Source of the DNA: Gemmatimonadota bacterium
Lineage (GTDB): Bacteria > Gemmatimonadota > Gemmatimonadetes > Gemmatimonadales > GWC2-71-9
Reading direction: 5' to 3'
Length of the DNA stretch: 64,000 nucleotides
Assembly (NCBI GenBank): GCA_003222195.1
Contig: QHVB01000025.1
Location: 62,001 to 126,000 of the forward strand
Program-made: the position numbers and the translations under genes
Part shown: positions 1 to 10,247 of the stretch, in pieces
Layout of the letters: every line of letters starts with the position of its first letter
Position numbering within the stretch: position 1 is the stretch's first letter
Notes under the pieces: generated by a model
What the model was told of the DNA's origin: nothing
Database searches by the model: none
What the model saw: only the letters and a program-made list of their open reading frames with translations

Positions 1-449
1 TTCACGAGAATCTCGCCGCCGGCGGGTTGAGCAAAGCAGGACGCTGGACGGGCGGATGGGCGGATGGACGGATGGGCCGGAGCGAGCACCGCATCGACGC
101 CAAGCGAGCGCAATGCTCGCGCGAGCCGTGTGTGGATCTCGCAGTAGGCCTTCCGAAGCGAACCGAAGACTGCAATGGGTGCGACGACCGCGTATGTGAC
201 TTCGTGTTCGTGCCACACAGCCTGTCCACCTGTAGGCCGGCGAATGATCGGCATGTCCTGGAACTGGATCGGCTGATTTCGTCCCACTGACAACGTCGGA
301 GGATCCCAGCGATAGAAGCGGAGATAGGCGCCGCCATGGCACGCTACTTCTTCCAGCAGCGTTTCATCCATCGCCATGTTGTATTCGCCAGACCGCCCCA
401 TGGCATCGACGATCAGGTTCCAACGCGGCCCATCCGCCCATCCGCCCAT
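1..449 (-). CDS. lplA: Lipoate-protein ligase A family protein, N-terminal part (C-terminus beyond window)
   Basis: LplA-type ligases activate lipoate with ATP and transfer it to a lysine of lipoyl domains such as GcvH. In the minus frame I read WNLIVDAMGRSGEYNMAMDE near the N-terminus, then RFYRWDPPTLSVGRNQ and RRPTGGQAVWHEHEVTY, which is the lipoate/adenylate-binding motif of the BPL/LplA fold, then CFAQPAGGEILV at the window edge. The catalytic lysine would lie beyond the window. The chosen ATG (449) follows the gcvP stop by 7 bases and lies inside a short tandem repeat. A second copy of that repeat (46-79) encodes a PSIRPSARPA stretch within the protein, so a normally conserved region carries an insertion. 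Its place after gcvP in the gcvH-gcvP unit supports a role in lipoylating the H-protein. LipM or another octanoyl/lipoyl transferase is possible. Confidence 0.8.
   Translation of the reverse strand, partial: MGGWADGPRWNLIVDAMGRSGEYNMAMDETLLEEVACHGGAYLRFYRWDPPTLSVGRNQPIQFQDMPIIRRPTGGQAVWHEHEVTYAVVAPIAVFGSLRKAYCEIHTRLARALRSLGVDAVLAPAHPSIRPSARPASCFAQPAGGEILV
46..79. repeat. Short tandem repeat (GGGCGGATG-type), copy inside the lipoate ligase gene
   Basis: The tract is built of GGACGGGCGGAT / GGGCGGATGG / ACGGATGGG units and is read in frame by the ligase as Pro-Ser-Ile-Arg-Pro-Ser-Ala-Arg-Pro. The same units recur at 428-456 around the start of the gene, in the same orientation. Confidence 0.75.
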
Positions 450-456
450 CCGCCCG
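428..456. repeat. Short tandem repeat (CATCCGCC units) at the gcvP/ligase junction
   Basis: Three to four copies of CCATCCGC fill the space between the gcvP stop codon (457-459) and the first codons of the ligase. The repeat contains the likely ATG start (449) of the ligase. Confidence 0.75.
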
Positions 457-3329
<2,873 letters not shown>

Positions 3330-3333
<4 letters not shown>

Positions 3334-4010
3334 GAGAGCGTGTAGGACTCCCCGGGCTTCAAAATCGTGACGGCGGCAGCGTTCCCCACGCGCCGCCGGA
3401 ACTCCTGCGGATCGGCCTTGATCAGATCCCAGGTGTTGTAATGCATTGGGATAACGCTTTTGGGTTTCACGAACTCGACAGCGCGGACGGCATCTTCGAT
3501 TCCCATCGTGAAGTTGTCGCCGATCGGCACCAGCATGAGGTCGATGCGCCCGGCCAGCAGCTGCATTTCGAGCGTCAGCCCGGTGTCACCGGTGTGATAG
3601 ACCGACTTGCCGCCGATCGTCACGACGATACCGGCAGGGTTGGTCGTGTACCGGCCGGTCTTGTCGCCTTCCACCCGGCCCCCGTGAAACGCGGGGACGA
3701 GCTTCACTCGTCCAAACGGAAACTCGTGCGCTCCACCGATGTGCATCCCGTGACTGGTGGCGCCCTGATCGGAGCAGAACTGCGCCAGCTCGTACGTGGC
3801 GACGATGGTCGCCTGGTGTTTTTGCGAGAGGGCGACCGCATCCCCGAGGTGATCACCGTGGCCGTGAGACAGGAGGATGCCATCGAGATGGGGCAGCTTA
3901 TCGGGTCCGATGTCGGCGGCGGGATTGCCGGTGAGGAAAGGATCGATAATGACGCGTTTACCGTCCCGCTCGAGCACGAAACAGGCGTGTCCGTGGAATG
4001 TCGCTTTCAC
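3330..4010 (-). CDS. UPF0173 family metal-dependent hydrolase (metallo-beta-lactamase fold)
   Basis: This is a 226-residue cytoplasmic protein of the metallo-beta-lactamase fold. The metal-binding signature SHGHGDH places His49, His51, Asp53 and His54 at the expected site, and further metal-binding histidines follow (for example in VYHTGDTG and IPMHYNTW). The N-terminus [20 protein letters not shown] and the length match the UPF0173 group, whose substrate is not established. It overlaps both gcvH (upstream) and gcvP (downstream) by 4 bases, so it is translationally coupled into the glycine cleavage unit. That suggests a link to glycine, folate or lipoate metabolism, but this is inference from position only. 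Confidence 0.9.
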
Positions 4011-4396
4011 TCTCCCACATGCTTCGCGTACGCGTCAGCGCGGAGCAGCCCCTCCAATTCCCTTGGGTCTTTGATTTTCACCTTGACCATCCAGCCCTTG
4101 CCGTACGGATCGCGGTTCACGAGGGCGGGATCCTGCTCGAGCGCTTTGTTGATCTCGAGGATCGTGCCGGCGACCGGGGAATACAGCTCGGACACGGCTT
4201 TCACCGCCTCGATCGTCCCGAAGACGTCGCGCTGTTTGAATGCGACAGACGCCTTCGGCAGCTCGACAAACACGACATCTCCCAGCTCGCCCTGAGCGTA
4301 ATCGGTGATCCCGACTTCAACGACCTGTGGACCATCACTCTCGCGGACCCACTCGTGATCCTTGGTATAACGAAGCTCCTCGGGGATGCTGGACAT
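4007..4396 (-). CDS. gcvH: Glycine cleavage system H protein
   Basis: GcvH carries the aminomethyl group on a lipoylated lysine between the P, T and L proteins. The 129-residue product has the full H-protein layout: YTKDHEWVR at the N-terminus, VGITDYAQGELGDVVFVELP in the middle, and GTIEAVKAVSEL with the lipoyl-accepting lysine at residue 66. It is followed after a 4-base overlap by the UPF0173 gene and then gcvP, and lies 11 bases after coaE. The putative lipoate ligase at the end of the same unit would be its modifying enzyme. Confidence 0.97.
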   Translation of the reverse strand: MSSIPEELRYTKDHEWVRESDGPQVVEVGITDYAQGELGDVVFVELPKASVAFKQRDVFGTIEAVKAVSELYSPVAGTILEINKALEQDPALVNRDPYGKGWMVKVKIKDPRELEGLLRADAYAKHVGE

Positions 4397-4407
4397 GGGA
4401 CCGGAGC

Positions 4408-5394
4408 CTACACCAGGTCCGCTCGGGGCGCCAGTCCTGCGCCATCTTCTTCACTCAGTGACACGCGATCATGGCCCCAAGGCCGTAGGTCGAGCCGCAC
4501 CGCGATGGGATCGGGGTCGGGCGAGAGATGATAGAGGCGACAGGGTCGGGGCGGCACGGCCCTGTCCCAAGCCGCGCGGGCGCCCTCGGCCGCCGCAGCC
4601 GTCGCGACGATCGAAAGCGGCGTGATGCTCTTCAACGTTTTTCCGAGTGTCTTCGCGGTCGTCTGCTCGATCCGCATGCCGGCGTCGGTGTAGCGGCGCG
4701 CGATCGCTTTCAGGACCGGCGCGGCGGCATCCTTGGCGTCGATGGCGCAGAGCACGAGCGTTTGGCCGGGTTCCTCATTCCGGACGCCGGCGCGAGCCGC
4801 CTGCCGGCGCAGCTCGGCGAACACGTCCTGCGCGCGCTGCTGCAGCTCGGCCAATGTTCCAGAGTTGTCGATGACGTGGTGACTCTGCGGCCGTTTGCGC
4901 TCGGCCGGCATCTGCGCGGCGATCATGCGATCGGCTTCCTCGTTGGAAAGGCCGCGCAACGTGCGCAGCCGCGTGCGCCGGAGCGGTGCGGGGGCGTCGA
5001 TCAGCACGACCGCATCGAATTGCGCGGGATCCAGAACCTCGAACAGCAGCGGAATGTCGTTGATGACGATGGCATCGCCGCGCTCCTGTGCGGCGCGCTG
5101 CAGCTCGAGCCGGCGCTGCTGCACGGCGGGATGGACGATCGCATTGAGGGCTGCCAACGCGGCGTCGTCGCCCATCACCTTGCCGCGCAGCGCCGCCCGA
5201 TCCAGACCGCCACCCCGGGCGAGCACGTCGGCACCGAAACGGCCGGCGATCGCGGCGAGCACAGCGCTTCCCGGCGCCTGCGCCTCGCGGGCCAGCACGT
5301 CGGCGTCGATCATGGTCGCGCCCCAACGCTTGAACAACTCCACGACTGTGGATTTGCCCGACGCGATGTTGCCAGTGAGGCCGACGTTAAGCAT
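4408..5394 (-). CDS. coaE: Dephospho-CoA kinase with an unusual C-terminal extension
   Basis: CoaE phosphorylates dephospho-CoA at the ribose 3'-OH, the last step of CoA synthesis. The P-loop GNIASGKST lies at residues 8-16, followed by IDADVLARE and a family-typical LRTLRGLS segment. The kinase domain ends near residue 205, the usual family length. About 120 more residues follow (210-328): QTLVLCAIDAKDAAAPV, then a segment ending PCRLYHLSPDPDP and VRLDLRPWG. This tail resembles a PIG-L/LmbE deacetylase core without its HPDDE metal motif, so it may be a decayed fusion partner. That reading is tentative. The gene is the first of the unit leading to gcvH and gcvP. Confidence 0.92.
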   Translation of the reverse strand: MLNVGLTGNIASGKSTVVELFKRWGATMIDADVLAREAQAPGSAVLAAIAGRFGADVLARGGGLDRAALRGKVMGDDAALAALNAIVHPAVQQRRLELQRAAQERGDAIVINDIPLLFEVLDPAQFDAVVLIDAPAPLRRTRLRTLRGLSNEEADRMIAAQMPAERKRPQSHHVIDNSGTLAELQQRAQDVFAELRRQAARAGVRNEEPGQTLVLCAIDAKDAAAPVLKAIARRYTDAGMRIEQTTAKTLGKTLKSITPLSIVATAAAAEGARAAWDRAVPPRPCRLYHLSPDPDPIAVRLDLRPWGHDRVSLSEEDGAGLAPRADLV

Positions 5395-5399
5395 CGAAC

Positions 5400-5474
5400 G
5401 GCGGTGTCAGGTGTCGGGTGTCTGGTGTCAGAAGATCGCGCGCCCGACACCAGGCACCTGACACCCGACACCTA
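5400..5474. repeat. Dispersed inverted repeat of GGTGTCAGG units between coaE and tdk
   Basis: The left arm has four GGTGTC-type units (GGTGTCAGGTGTCGGGTGTC...), and the right arm has the complementary GACACC units (GACACCAGGCACCTGACACC...). The arms can form a long stem. The right edge CTA supplies the tdk stop codon on the minus strand. A related element lies at 31619-31679. Confidence 0.8.
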
Positions 5475-6080
5475 TAGCAGCGCAGTCTGATCCTCATCGT
5501 GCCTCGGCACTCGATGGCAATGCCGACATCTCGCTTCATACGACTCCCTACCGCCGACCATGATGATCGGGCTGTCCCACAGCGCCGGCTTGCCGTTCAC
5601 CAGACGCTGGTTGCGGGTCGCCGGGCCGCCGCACACGACGCAGATCGCCTGGAACTTGTCTACGACCTCAGCGACGCACATCAGGATGGGCATCGGGCCA
5701 AAGGGCAGGCCGCGGAAGTCGACGTCCGTCCCGGCGAGGATCACCCGGACACCCCTATCGGCGAGGCGGTTCGCCAGATCGACGATCCCGTCGTCGAGGA
5801 ACTGGGCCTCGTCCACGGCGACGACCTCGGTGCCGTCACGGAGCCTGCGGGCGATCTCTTCGGCCGAGTCCACCGGCTCGGCTTCGACGGTCACGCCGTC
5901 ATGCGACGAGACGGAAAAGAGCCCGGCGTAGCGCGCATCTAGGTGCGACTTAAAGACTTGCACTTGCTTGCGAGCGATGACCGCGCGGCGAACGCGACGG
6001 ATCAGTTCTTCGGACTTGCCGCTGAACATCACCCCCGAGATGACTTCAATCCATCCGGGACGGGTGGGTTGCTGGAACAT
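5472..6080 (-). CDS. tdk: Thymidine kinase (type II)
   Basis: Tdk phosphorylates thymidine to dTMP in the salvage pathway. The 202-residue protein has the type II features: P-loop GVMFSGKS (16-23), general base Glu91 in VAVDEAQFL, the [13 protein letters not shown] lasso, and a structural zinc site of Cys147, Cys150, Cys185 and Cys188. The start ATG is preceded by a promoter-like TTGCTC-N18-TAACGT whose -10 box ends only 8 bases before the codon, with no Shine-Dalgarno sequence, so the transcript may be leaderless. The stop lies on the edge of the repeat at 5400-5474. deoA, another pyrimidine salvage gene, is in the window at 37247 but not linked. Confidence 0.95.
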   Translation of the reverse strand: MFQQPTRPGWIEVISGVMFSGKSEELIRRVRRAVIARKQVQVFKSHLDARYAGLFSVSSHDGVTVEAEPVDSAEEIARRLRDGTEVVAVDEAQFLDDGIVDLANRLADRGVRVILAGTDVDFRGLPFGPMPILMCVAEVVDKFQAICVVCGGPATRNQRLVNGKPALWDSPIIMVGGRESYEARCRHCHRVPRHDEDQTALL

Positions 6081-6088
6081 GGGCCCTC

Positions 6089-6118
6089 ACGTTACACGTG
6101 GAGCGGGCTGGGGAGCAA
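6089..6118 (-). promoter_or_regulatory. Promoter of tdk
   Basis: On the minus strand TTGCTC (6113-6118) and TAACGT (6089-6094) are separated by 18 bases, and the -10 box is 8 bases from the ATG at 6080. The geometry implies transcription starting at or next to the start codon. Confidence 0.5.
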
Positions 6119-6182
6119 CGGACACCGACGGCGACGCGGGAGGGGGGAGGAGGGACGGGTGGGTCGAGAAAGTCCAGCAATC

Positions 6183-6211
6183 TTGCGGATTTTTGGGGGA
6201 TATCCCATAGT
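6183..6211 (+). promoter_or_regulatory. Possible promoter of the HU gene
   Basis: TTGCGG (6183-6188) and CATAGT (6206-6211) are 17 bases apart. They would give a leader of about 45 bases before the GTG start at 6261, which has a good Shine-Dalgarno sequence AAGGAG (6249-6254). The -10 match is only moderate. Confidence 0.35.
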
Positions 6212-6260
6212 TGTTCAGTATTCATGCGGGTTTCCGCGCCCCCCCTTCAAGGAGATCGCA

Positions 6261-6551
6261 GTGAATAAGGCTGAACTCACCTCCGCGTTGGCGATGCGTA
6301 CGAAGATGTCGAAGGCCGATGCCACGCGCACCGTTGAAGCACTCTTCGACGACAAGGGCATTATCGCCACAGAGTTGAAGAAGGGCTCCAAGGTGCAGAT
6401 CACCGGCTTCGGCAATTTCGAAGCGCGGAAGCGCGCCGCAAGGATGGGTCGCAACCCGAAGACGGGCGGCGTCATTCAGATCAAGGCGTCGATCGCTCCA
6501 GCATTCCGGGCGGGCAAACAGCTGAAGATGGCGGTGAACAACAAGAAGTAG
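6261..6551 (+). CDS. HU-family DNA-binding protein
   Basis: HU is a small dimeric nucleoid protein that bends DNA. The 96-residue product reads (M)NKAELTSALAMRTKMSKADA with the signature GFGNFEARKRAARMGRNPKTG and a basic tail MAVNNKK. I chose GTG 6261 because AAGGAG lies 6 bases upstream and the translation then begins exactly as HU proteins do; an open frame upstream has no family similarity. A strong hairpin follows 11 bases after the stop. It is a single-gene unit flanked by minus-strand genes. Confidence 0.95.
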   Translation: MNKAELTSALAMRTKMSKADATRTVEALFDDKGIIATELKKGSKVQITGFGNFEARKRAARMGRNPKTGGVIQIKASIAPAFRAGKQLKMAVNNKK

Positions 6552-6562
6552 CCGTCAGTTTG

Positions 6563-6592
6563 AAACGGGCCGTCCGCTGGGGCGGCCCGTTT
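6563..6592. terminator. Bidirectional intrinsic terminator between HU and the DbpA-like gene
   Basis: The 10-base arms AAACGGGCCG (6563-6572) and CGGCCCGTTT (6583-6592) are perfectly complementary around a 10-base loop. A T-rich GCTTTT follows on the plus side. It lies between two convergent genes and can serve both. Confidence 0.8.
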
Positions 6593-6597
6593 GCTTT

Positions 6598-7806
6598 TCA
6601 CCCGCGATCCGACCGGGCGGTCACTCGTCTGCCGCGCACCGACACTCCGGTCATGCGTCGGACCGCTTGATCCAAAGCCGCGGGCGCTACCTCGACGAGC
6701 GAAAACGTTTCGCGCACATCGATCTTCCCGATCTGGCCCTTCTGTAATCCCGCTTCCTTAATCAGCGCCCCGACCAAATCCTTCGCGCTCGCGCGATCCT
6801 TCGTGCCCACCGTCAGAAACATTTTCGCCCAGCCGGCCTGCGGAAAGTCCGTCTCCGGTTGTTTGCTGACAGCTGCTGGCTCACGGCTGATTGCCAGTAA
6901 GGCGCCTGCGACCAGCGCCGGATCGTGCTCCTCAAACAATGGCGCCAGCACGGCCAGCTCCGCGTCAACGTCGCTTTGAGTCAGCCGTGCCAAGATCTGC
7001 GCCCGCAACGCTGCATGGCGATCCTGCGCGCGATCGGCGCGCGACGGCAAGGCGAACGGCGAAAGCGACGCGATCGACTTGAGATATGGGACCTGCGACG
7101 CGAGCGCGACCACCAGCGGCTGCGCAATCGCCGCGAGCATGCGGAGCTCCTCGCGCGTGGGCAACGTGGTGGCAACCACCGCATCGGGAGGCTCAGCCGG
7201 CGCCGTGACGTCGCCACCCTTCCACACGTATGGCCGGACTGACCGCACCGCATCGAGCACATCACGTACCGCCACCGCGCGGCGACCGGCCGGCACAACC
7301 GCGTAGCGCGCCGACGCGACCGATGCAAGCGGCTTTGCGGCCGAGTCGAGCGGAATGTCGCCGACGATCTCGGCGCGGCGCGCGTGGCGCTCGATGAAAT
7401 CGGTGAGGCCGTGCGGGTCCCAGCTGAGAATCACCCGCCGCGCCTCGGGAGCTTCACCGAGCAGGGTGTCGAGCTCGGCGAAGAACGACTCGGGCCAGGC
7501 GATGACGAGCGTTTGGAGTGTGTCGAGCTTGAGCGCGGAGCGCGTGACCAGGGCGCCGAGATCGGCGGGAGATCCCGCGAGGACACCCACACGCCCTTCC
7601 TTTAGAAGGGCAGTCGTACGGGCGAGGCCGGTGACGGCGTGAGCGCGAAGCTCGGCAGGAGCGGCATCGGCCCAGAGTACGGCCTGTTCATGGTCCGCAC
7701 AGACGATGACTGCACGGGGATCCATCAACTCCCAGGCCTGTCCCGCACGTTCGACGGCGGGAGGGGTCACCAGCACGACATGCCGCACACGAGCCTCGAT
7801 TGTCAA
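6598..7806 (-). CDS. DEAD-box helicase-like protein lacking catalytic motifs, with C-terminal DbpA RNA-binding domain
   Basis: Residues 325-402 (GWAKMFLTVGTKDRASAKDL ... VEVAPAALDQAV) match the DbpA/CsdA RNA-binding domain that directs DEAD-box helicases to structured RNA. The first 300 residues keep a RecA-like rhythm, but where a helicase would have the Walker A lysine and DEAD box there is LQTLVIAWPESFFAELDTLL, and I find no GKT or DEAD. It therefore looks like an RNA-binding pseudo-helicase, perhaps a ribosome-assembly factor. It starts with TTG at 7806, close to the divergent P1 peptidase gene, and ends at the terminator shared with HU. RNA binding is fairly secure; loss of ATPase activity is inferred. 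Confidence 0.7.
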   Translation of the reverse strand: MTIEARVRHVVLVTPPAVERAGQAWELMDPRAVIVCADHEQAVLWADAAPAELRAHAVTGLARTTALLKEGRVGVLAGSPADLGALVTRSALKLDTLQTLVIAWPESFFAELDTLLGEAPEARRVILSWDPHGLTDFIERHARRAEIVGDIPLDSAAKPLASVASARYAVVPAGRRAVAVRDVLDAVRSVRPYVWKGGDVTAPAEPPDAVVATTLPTREELRMLAAIAQPLVVALASQVPYLKSIASLSPFALPSRADRAQDRHAALRAQILARLTQSDVDAELAVLAPLFEEHDPALVAGALLAISREPAAVSKQPETDFPQAGWAKMFLTVGTKDRASAKDLVGALIKEAGLQKGQIGKIDVRETFSLVEVAPAALDQAVRRMTGVSVRGRRVTARSDRG

Positions 7807-7826
7807 AGGGTGCTAATTTCTCCGCC

Positions 7827-8960
7827 GTGAAAGCTAACTGTCTGCTCCTATTCTTCCTATTCACCAGCTCACTTGCCGCACAAACCCGCCCCCGGCCCCG
7901 TGCTCGCGATATCGGCATCATCGTAGGGTCCATACCGACCGGTCCCCTCAACGCCATTACGGATGTCGCCGGCGTGCGCGTCGGGCAGACGACGATTGCG
8001 CGCGGCGACTCGATCAACACAGGCATCACCACGATTCTGCCGCACGGCGGAAATCCATTCCGTGAGAAAGTTCCTGCAGCGATCGTCGTCGGGAACGGCT
8101 TCGGCAAGCTCGTGGGCTCGACGCAGGTGAATGAGCTGGGCGAGCTGGAGTCGCCGATCGTATTGACCTGCACCCTGTGTGTGCCGCGCGCGGCCGACGC
8201 CGTGCTCACCTGGCTCCTCGCGCTGCCAGGCAACGAAGATGTCCGCTCGGCGAATCCGGTCGTCGGCGAGACCAATGACGGCTTTTTGAACGACATCCGC
8301 GCCCGGCCGATCACCGAAGCCGACGTGCTCGGCGCGATTCGCGGTGCGGCCGAGGGACCGGTCGCCGAAGGCGCCGTCGGCGCGGGGCGGGGCACCGTCG
8401 CGTTCGGGTGGAAAGGCGGGATCGGCACGTCGAGCCGCAAACTTCCCGCGCAATTCGGCGGCTGGACCGTCGGCGTCCTGGTCCAAACGAATTTCGGTGG
8501 CGACCTGCGTATCCAAGGGGTCCCGATCGAAATCAAAGTAGGGGCGCAGCATGCTGCGCCCCTACCCCAAAACGGGGACGGGTCGATCATCATGGTCGTC
8601 GCGACCGACGCTCCCCTCGATCACCTGCGCCTCCAACGCCTCGCCAACCGCGCGCTCGCCGGGCTCGCGCGCACAGGCAGCTCGATGAGCAACGGAAGCG
8701 GTGACTATGTCATCGCGTTCTCCACGGCACGCCTTCGACCAACCTCCACCAACCTCGACCGTCTTGCAGACACCGTCGCCCTCGTCCGCAACGATGTCAT
8801 GTCCGGATTATTTCAGGCGACCATCGACGCGACGGAGGAAGCGATCTACAATTCCTTATTGCGTGCGGAGACGGTGCGGGGCTATCGTGGCGTTGTGCGC
8901 GCCCTCCCCGTCGACTCGACGCTTACGATCCTCAAGCGCCACGGAGCGATTCCCCGATGA
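7827..8960 (+). CDS. P1 family peptidase (DmpA/beta-aminopeptidase-like), secreted
   Basis: P1 peptidases are self-cleaving N-terminal nucleophile enzymes that remove N-terminal residues from small peptides. From GTG 7827 the protein has 377 residues and a signal peptide (KANCLLLFFLFTSSLAAQT). It reads GPLNAITDVAGVRVGQTT, then NDGFLND, then WTVGVLVQTNFG, then NGDGSIIMVVATDAPL, where Ser253 is the expected autoproteolytic nucleophile. Residues 238-247 (VGAQHAAPLP), just before that serine, are encoded by a dispersed 26-bp palindrome. A TTG at 7800 is an alternative start, but it would overlap the divergent gene. TAATTT lies 7 bases before the GTG. The stop overlaps the aminotransferase start. 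Confidence 0.9.
   Translation: MKANCLLLFFLFTSSLAAQTRPRPRARDIGIIVGSIPTGPLNAITDVAGVRVGQTTIARGDSINTGITTILPHGGNPFREKVPAAIVVGNGFGKLVGSTQVNELGELESPIVLTCTLCVPRAADAVLTWLLALPGNEDVRSANPVVGETNDGFLNDIRARPITEADVLGAIRGAAEGPVAEGAVGAGRGTVAFGWKGGIGTSSRKLPAQFGGWTVGVLVQTNFGGDLRIQGVPIEIKVGAQHAAPLPQNGDGSIIMVVATDAPLDHLRLQRLANRALAGLARTGSSMSNGSGDYVIAFSTARLRPTSTNLDRLADTVALVRNDVMSGLFQATIDATEEAIYNSLLRAETVRGYRGVVRALPVDSTLTILKRHGAIPR
8539..8564. repeat. 26-bp perfect palindrome, copy 1 (inside P1 peptidase)
   Basis: TAGGGGCGCAGCA is followed directly by its exact reverse complement. Identical copies lie at 25340-25365 and 36440-36465. Here the reading frame passes through it without a stop codon, adding about ten residues to the peptidase. 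Confidence 0.95.
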
Positions 8961-10144
8961 TCGAAGGGCTCTCCCCCAACCTCCAGCATCTCGAGACGTC
9001 AGCGACAATCGCGATTTCGGCCGAAGCCAAGCGCCGCAGGGCTGCGGGGGAGGACGTCATCGACCTGGGCGCCGGCGAGCCCGATTTCCCGACGCCGTCG
9101 ATCCCCGCGGAGGCGGGCATTCGCGCCATCAAGGACGGCAAGACCCACTACTCGGCCAATGAAGGCATCCTCGAGCTCCGCGCCGCCGCTGCCACGCATC
9201 TCTCGCTCCTGTCCGGTGGCCGGCCGGTCAATGCCGACCACGTCGTCGTGTCGAACGGATCCAAGCAGTCGCTGTTCAATGCGTGCTTCACGCTGTTCGG
9301 CCCCGGTGACGTCGTGGCGATTCCCGCGCCGGCGTGGGTGTCGTACCCGCAGATCGTGCATCTCGCGCGCGCGCGACCCGTGATGATCGCCGGCGATCCG
9401 GAGTGGAGCCTCAAGGCGAGCGTGAAAGACCTCGAGCGCATGCTACCCGGGGCCAGCGGGCTGATTCTCTGCTCACCCTGCAATCCCACCGGCGCCGTGT
9501 ACACGCATGCCGAGATCCGCGCGATTGCGCAGTGGGCGAAGGCCAGGAAGGTGTGGGTGATTGCCGACGAGATCTACCGGCGGATTCACTACGGCACCGG
9601 GCCGGCGCCCTCGTTCCTCGATCTCCCCGACGATCTGCTCGAGCGCGTCGTGCTCGTCACCGGCGTCAGCAAGACGTATGCGATGACCGGGTGGCGGATC
9701 GGGTTCGCGCTCGCCCCCGCCCAGGTCGCGAAGGCGATGGCCGCGCTGCAGTCGCACACGACCACCGGTGCGAACCATCCCGCGCAGTTCGCGGCCGCCG
9801 CCGCGCTCGGCGATGAGCGTGTGGAGCAGGATGTCAATCGTATGGTCGGCGAATTCCGCAAGCGGCGCGATCTGGTCGTGTCGCGCTTTCGCCAGGATCT
9901 CCCCGGCGTCGAATTCGTCGACCCGCTGGGCGCGTTCTACTTCTTTTTTCGAGTGGATTCCTTCGGGAAGATCACGGGGACAGACTTCTGCACCCGCTTG
10001 ATTACGCAGACCGGGGTCGCGCTGGTGCCTGGCGCCGCCTTTGGAGACGATCGGTGGGTGAGGCTGTCCTACGCCGCGGCTACCGATTCGATCAAGCAAG
10101 CGCTCGATCGAATCGTCGCCTTCGCCCGCAAGCTCGGAGATTAA
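8957..10144 (+). CDS. Pyridoxal phosphate-dependent aminotransferase (class I, aspartate aminotransferase type)
   Basis: This is a 395-residue fold type I aminotransferase. It shows VIDLGAGEPDFPTP near the N-terminus, Asn176 in SPCNPTG, Asp204 in ADEIY, the PLP-binding Lys239 in GVSKTYAMTGWRIGF, and the substrate-binding Arg in WVRLSYA at the C-terminus. This pattern is that of subgroup I-gamma (type 1b) aspartate/prephenate aminotransferases. The exact amino donor cannot be settled from sequence. The ATG overlaps the P1 peptidase stop by 4 bases, so the two are probably co-translated. The gene ends immediately before a GGGACGGGG repeat tract. Confidence 0.93.
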   Translation: MIEGLSPNLQHLETSATIAISAEAKRRRAAGEDVIDLGAGEPDFPTPSIPAEAGIRAIKDGKTHYSANEGILELRAAAATHLSLLSGGRPVNADHVVVSNGSKQSLFNACFTLFGPGDVVAIPAPAWVSYPQIVHLARARPVMIAGDPEWSLKASVKDLERMLPGASGLILCSPCNPTGAVYTHAEIRAIAQWAKARKVWVIADEIYRRIHYGTGPAPSFLDLPDDLLERVVLVTGVSKTYAMTGWRIGFALAPAQVAKAMAALQSHTTTGANHPAQFAAAAALGDERVEQDVNRMVGEFRKRRDLVVSRFRQDLPGVEFVDPLGAFYFFFRVDSFGKITGTDFCTRLITQTGVALVPGAAFGDDRWVRLSYAAATDSIKQALDRIVAFARKLGD

Positions 10145-10176
10145 GGGACGGGGGACGGGGGACGAGGGACGGGGAC
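10145..10176. repeat. GGGACGGGGGACG tract, left flank of the IVP-family gene
   Basis: It consists of direct units of GGGACG(GG) beginning right after the aminotransferase stop. The complementary tract lies at 10618-10650, so the two form an inverted repeat around the small gene between them. Confidence 0.8.
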
Positions 10177-10247
10177 TGCGAATAATCGCACCCACGTGCG
10201 GCCAAATGGTGGTGATGCTCTTGGCCTAATCGCCGATTCTCTTGGTT

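Noticed and set aside
4397-4407. Glycine riboswitch upstream of gcvH
   Set aside because: Only 11 bases separate coaE and gcvH, and no tandem aptamer-like structure is present nearby.
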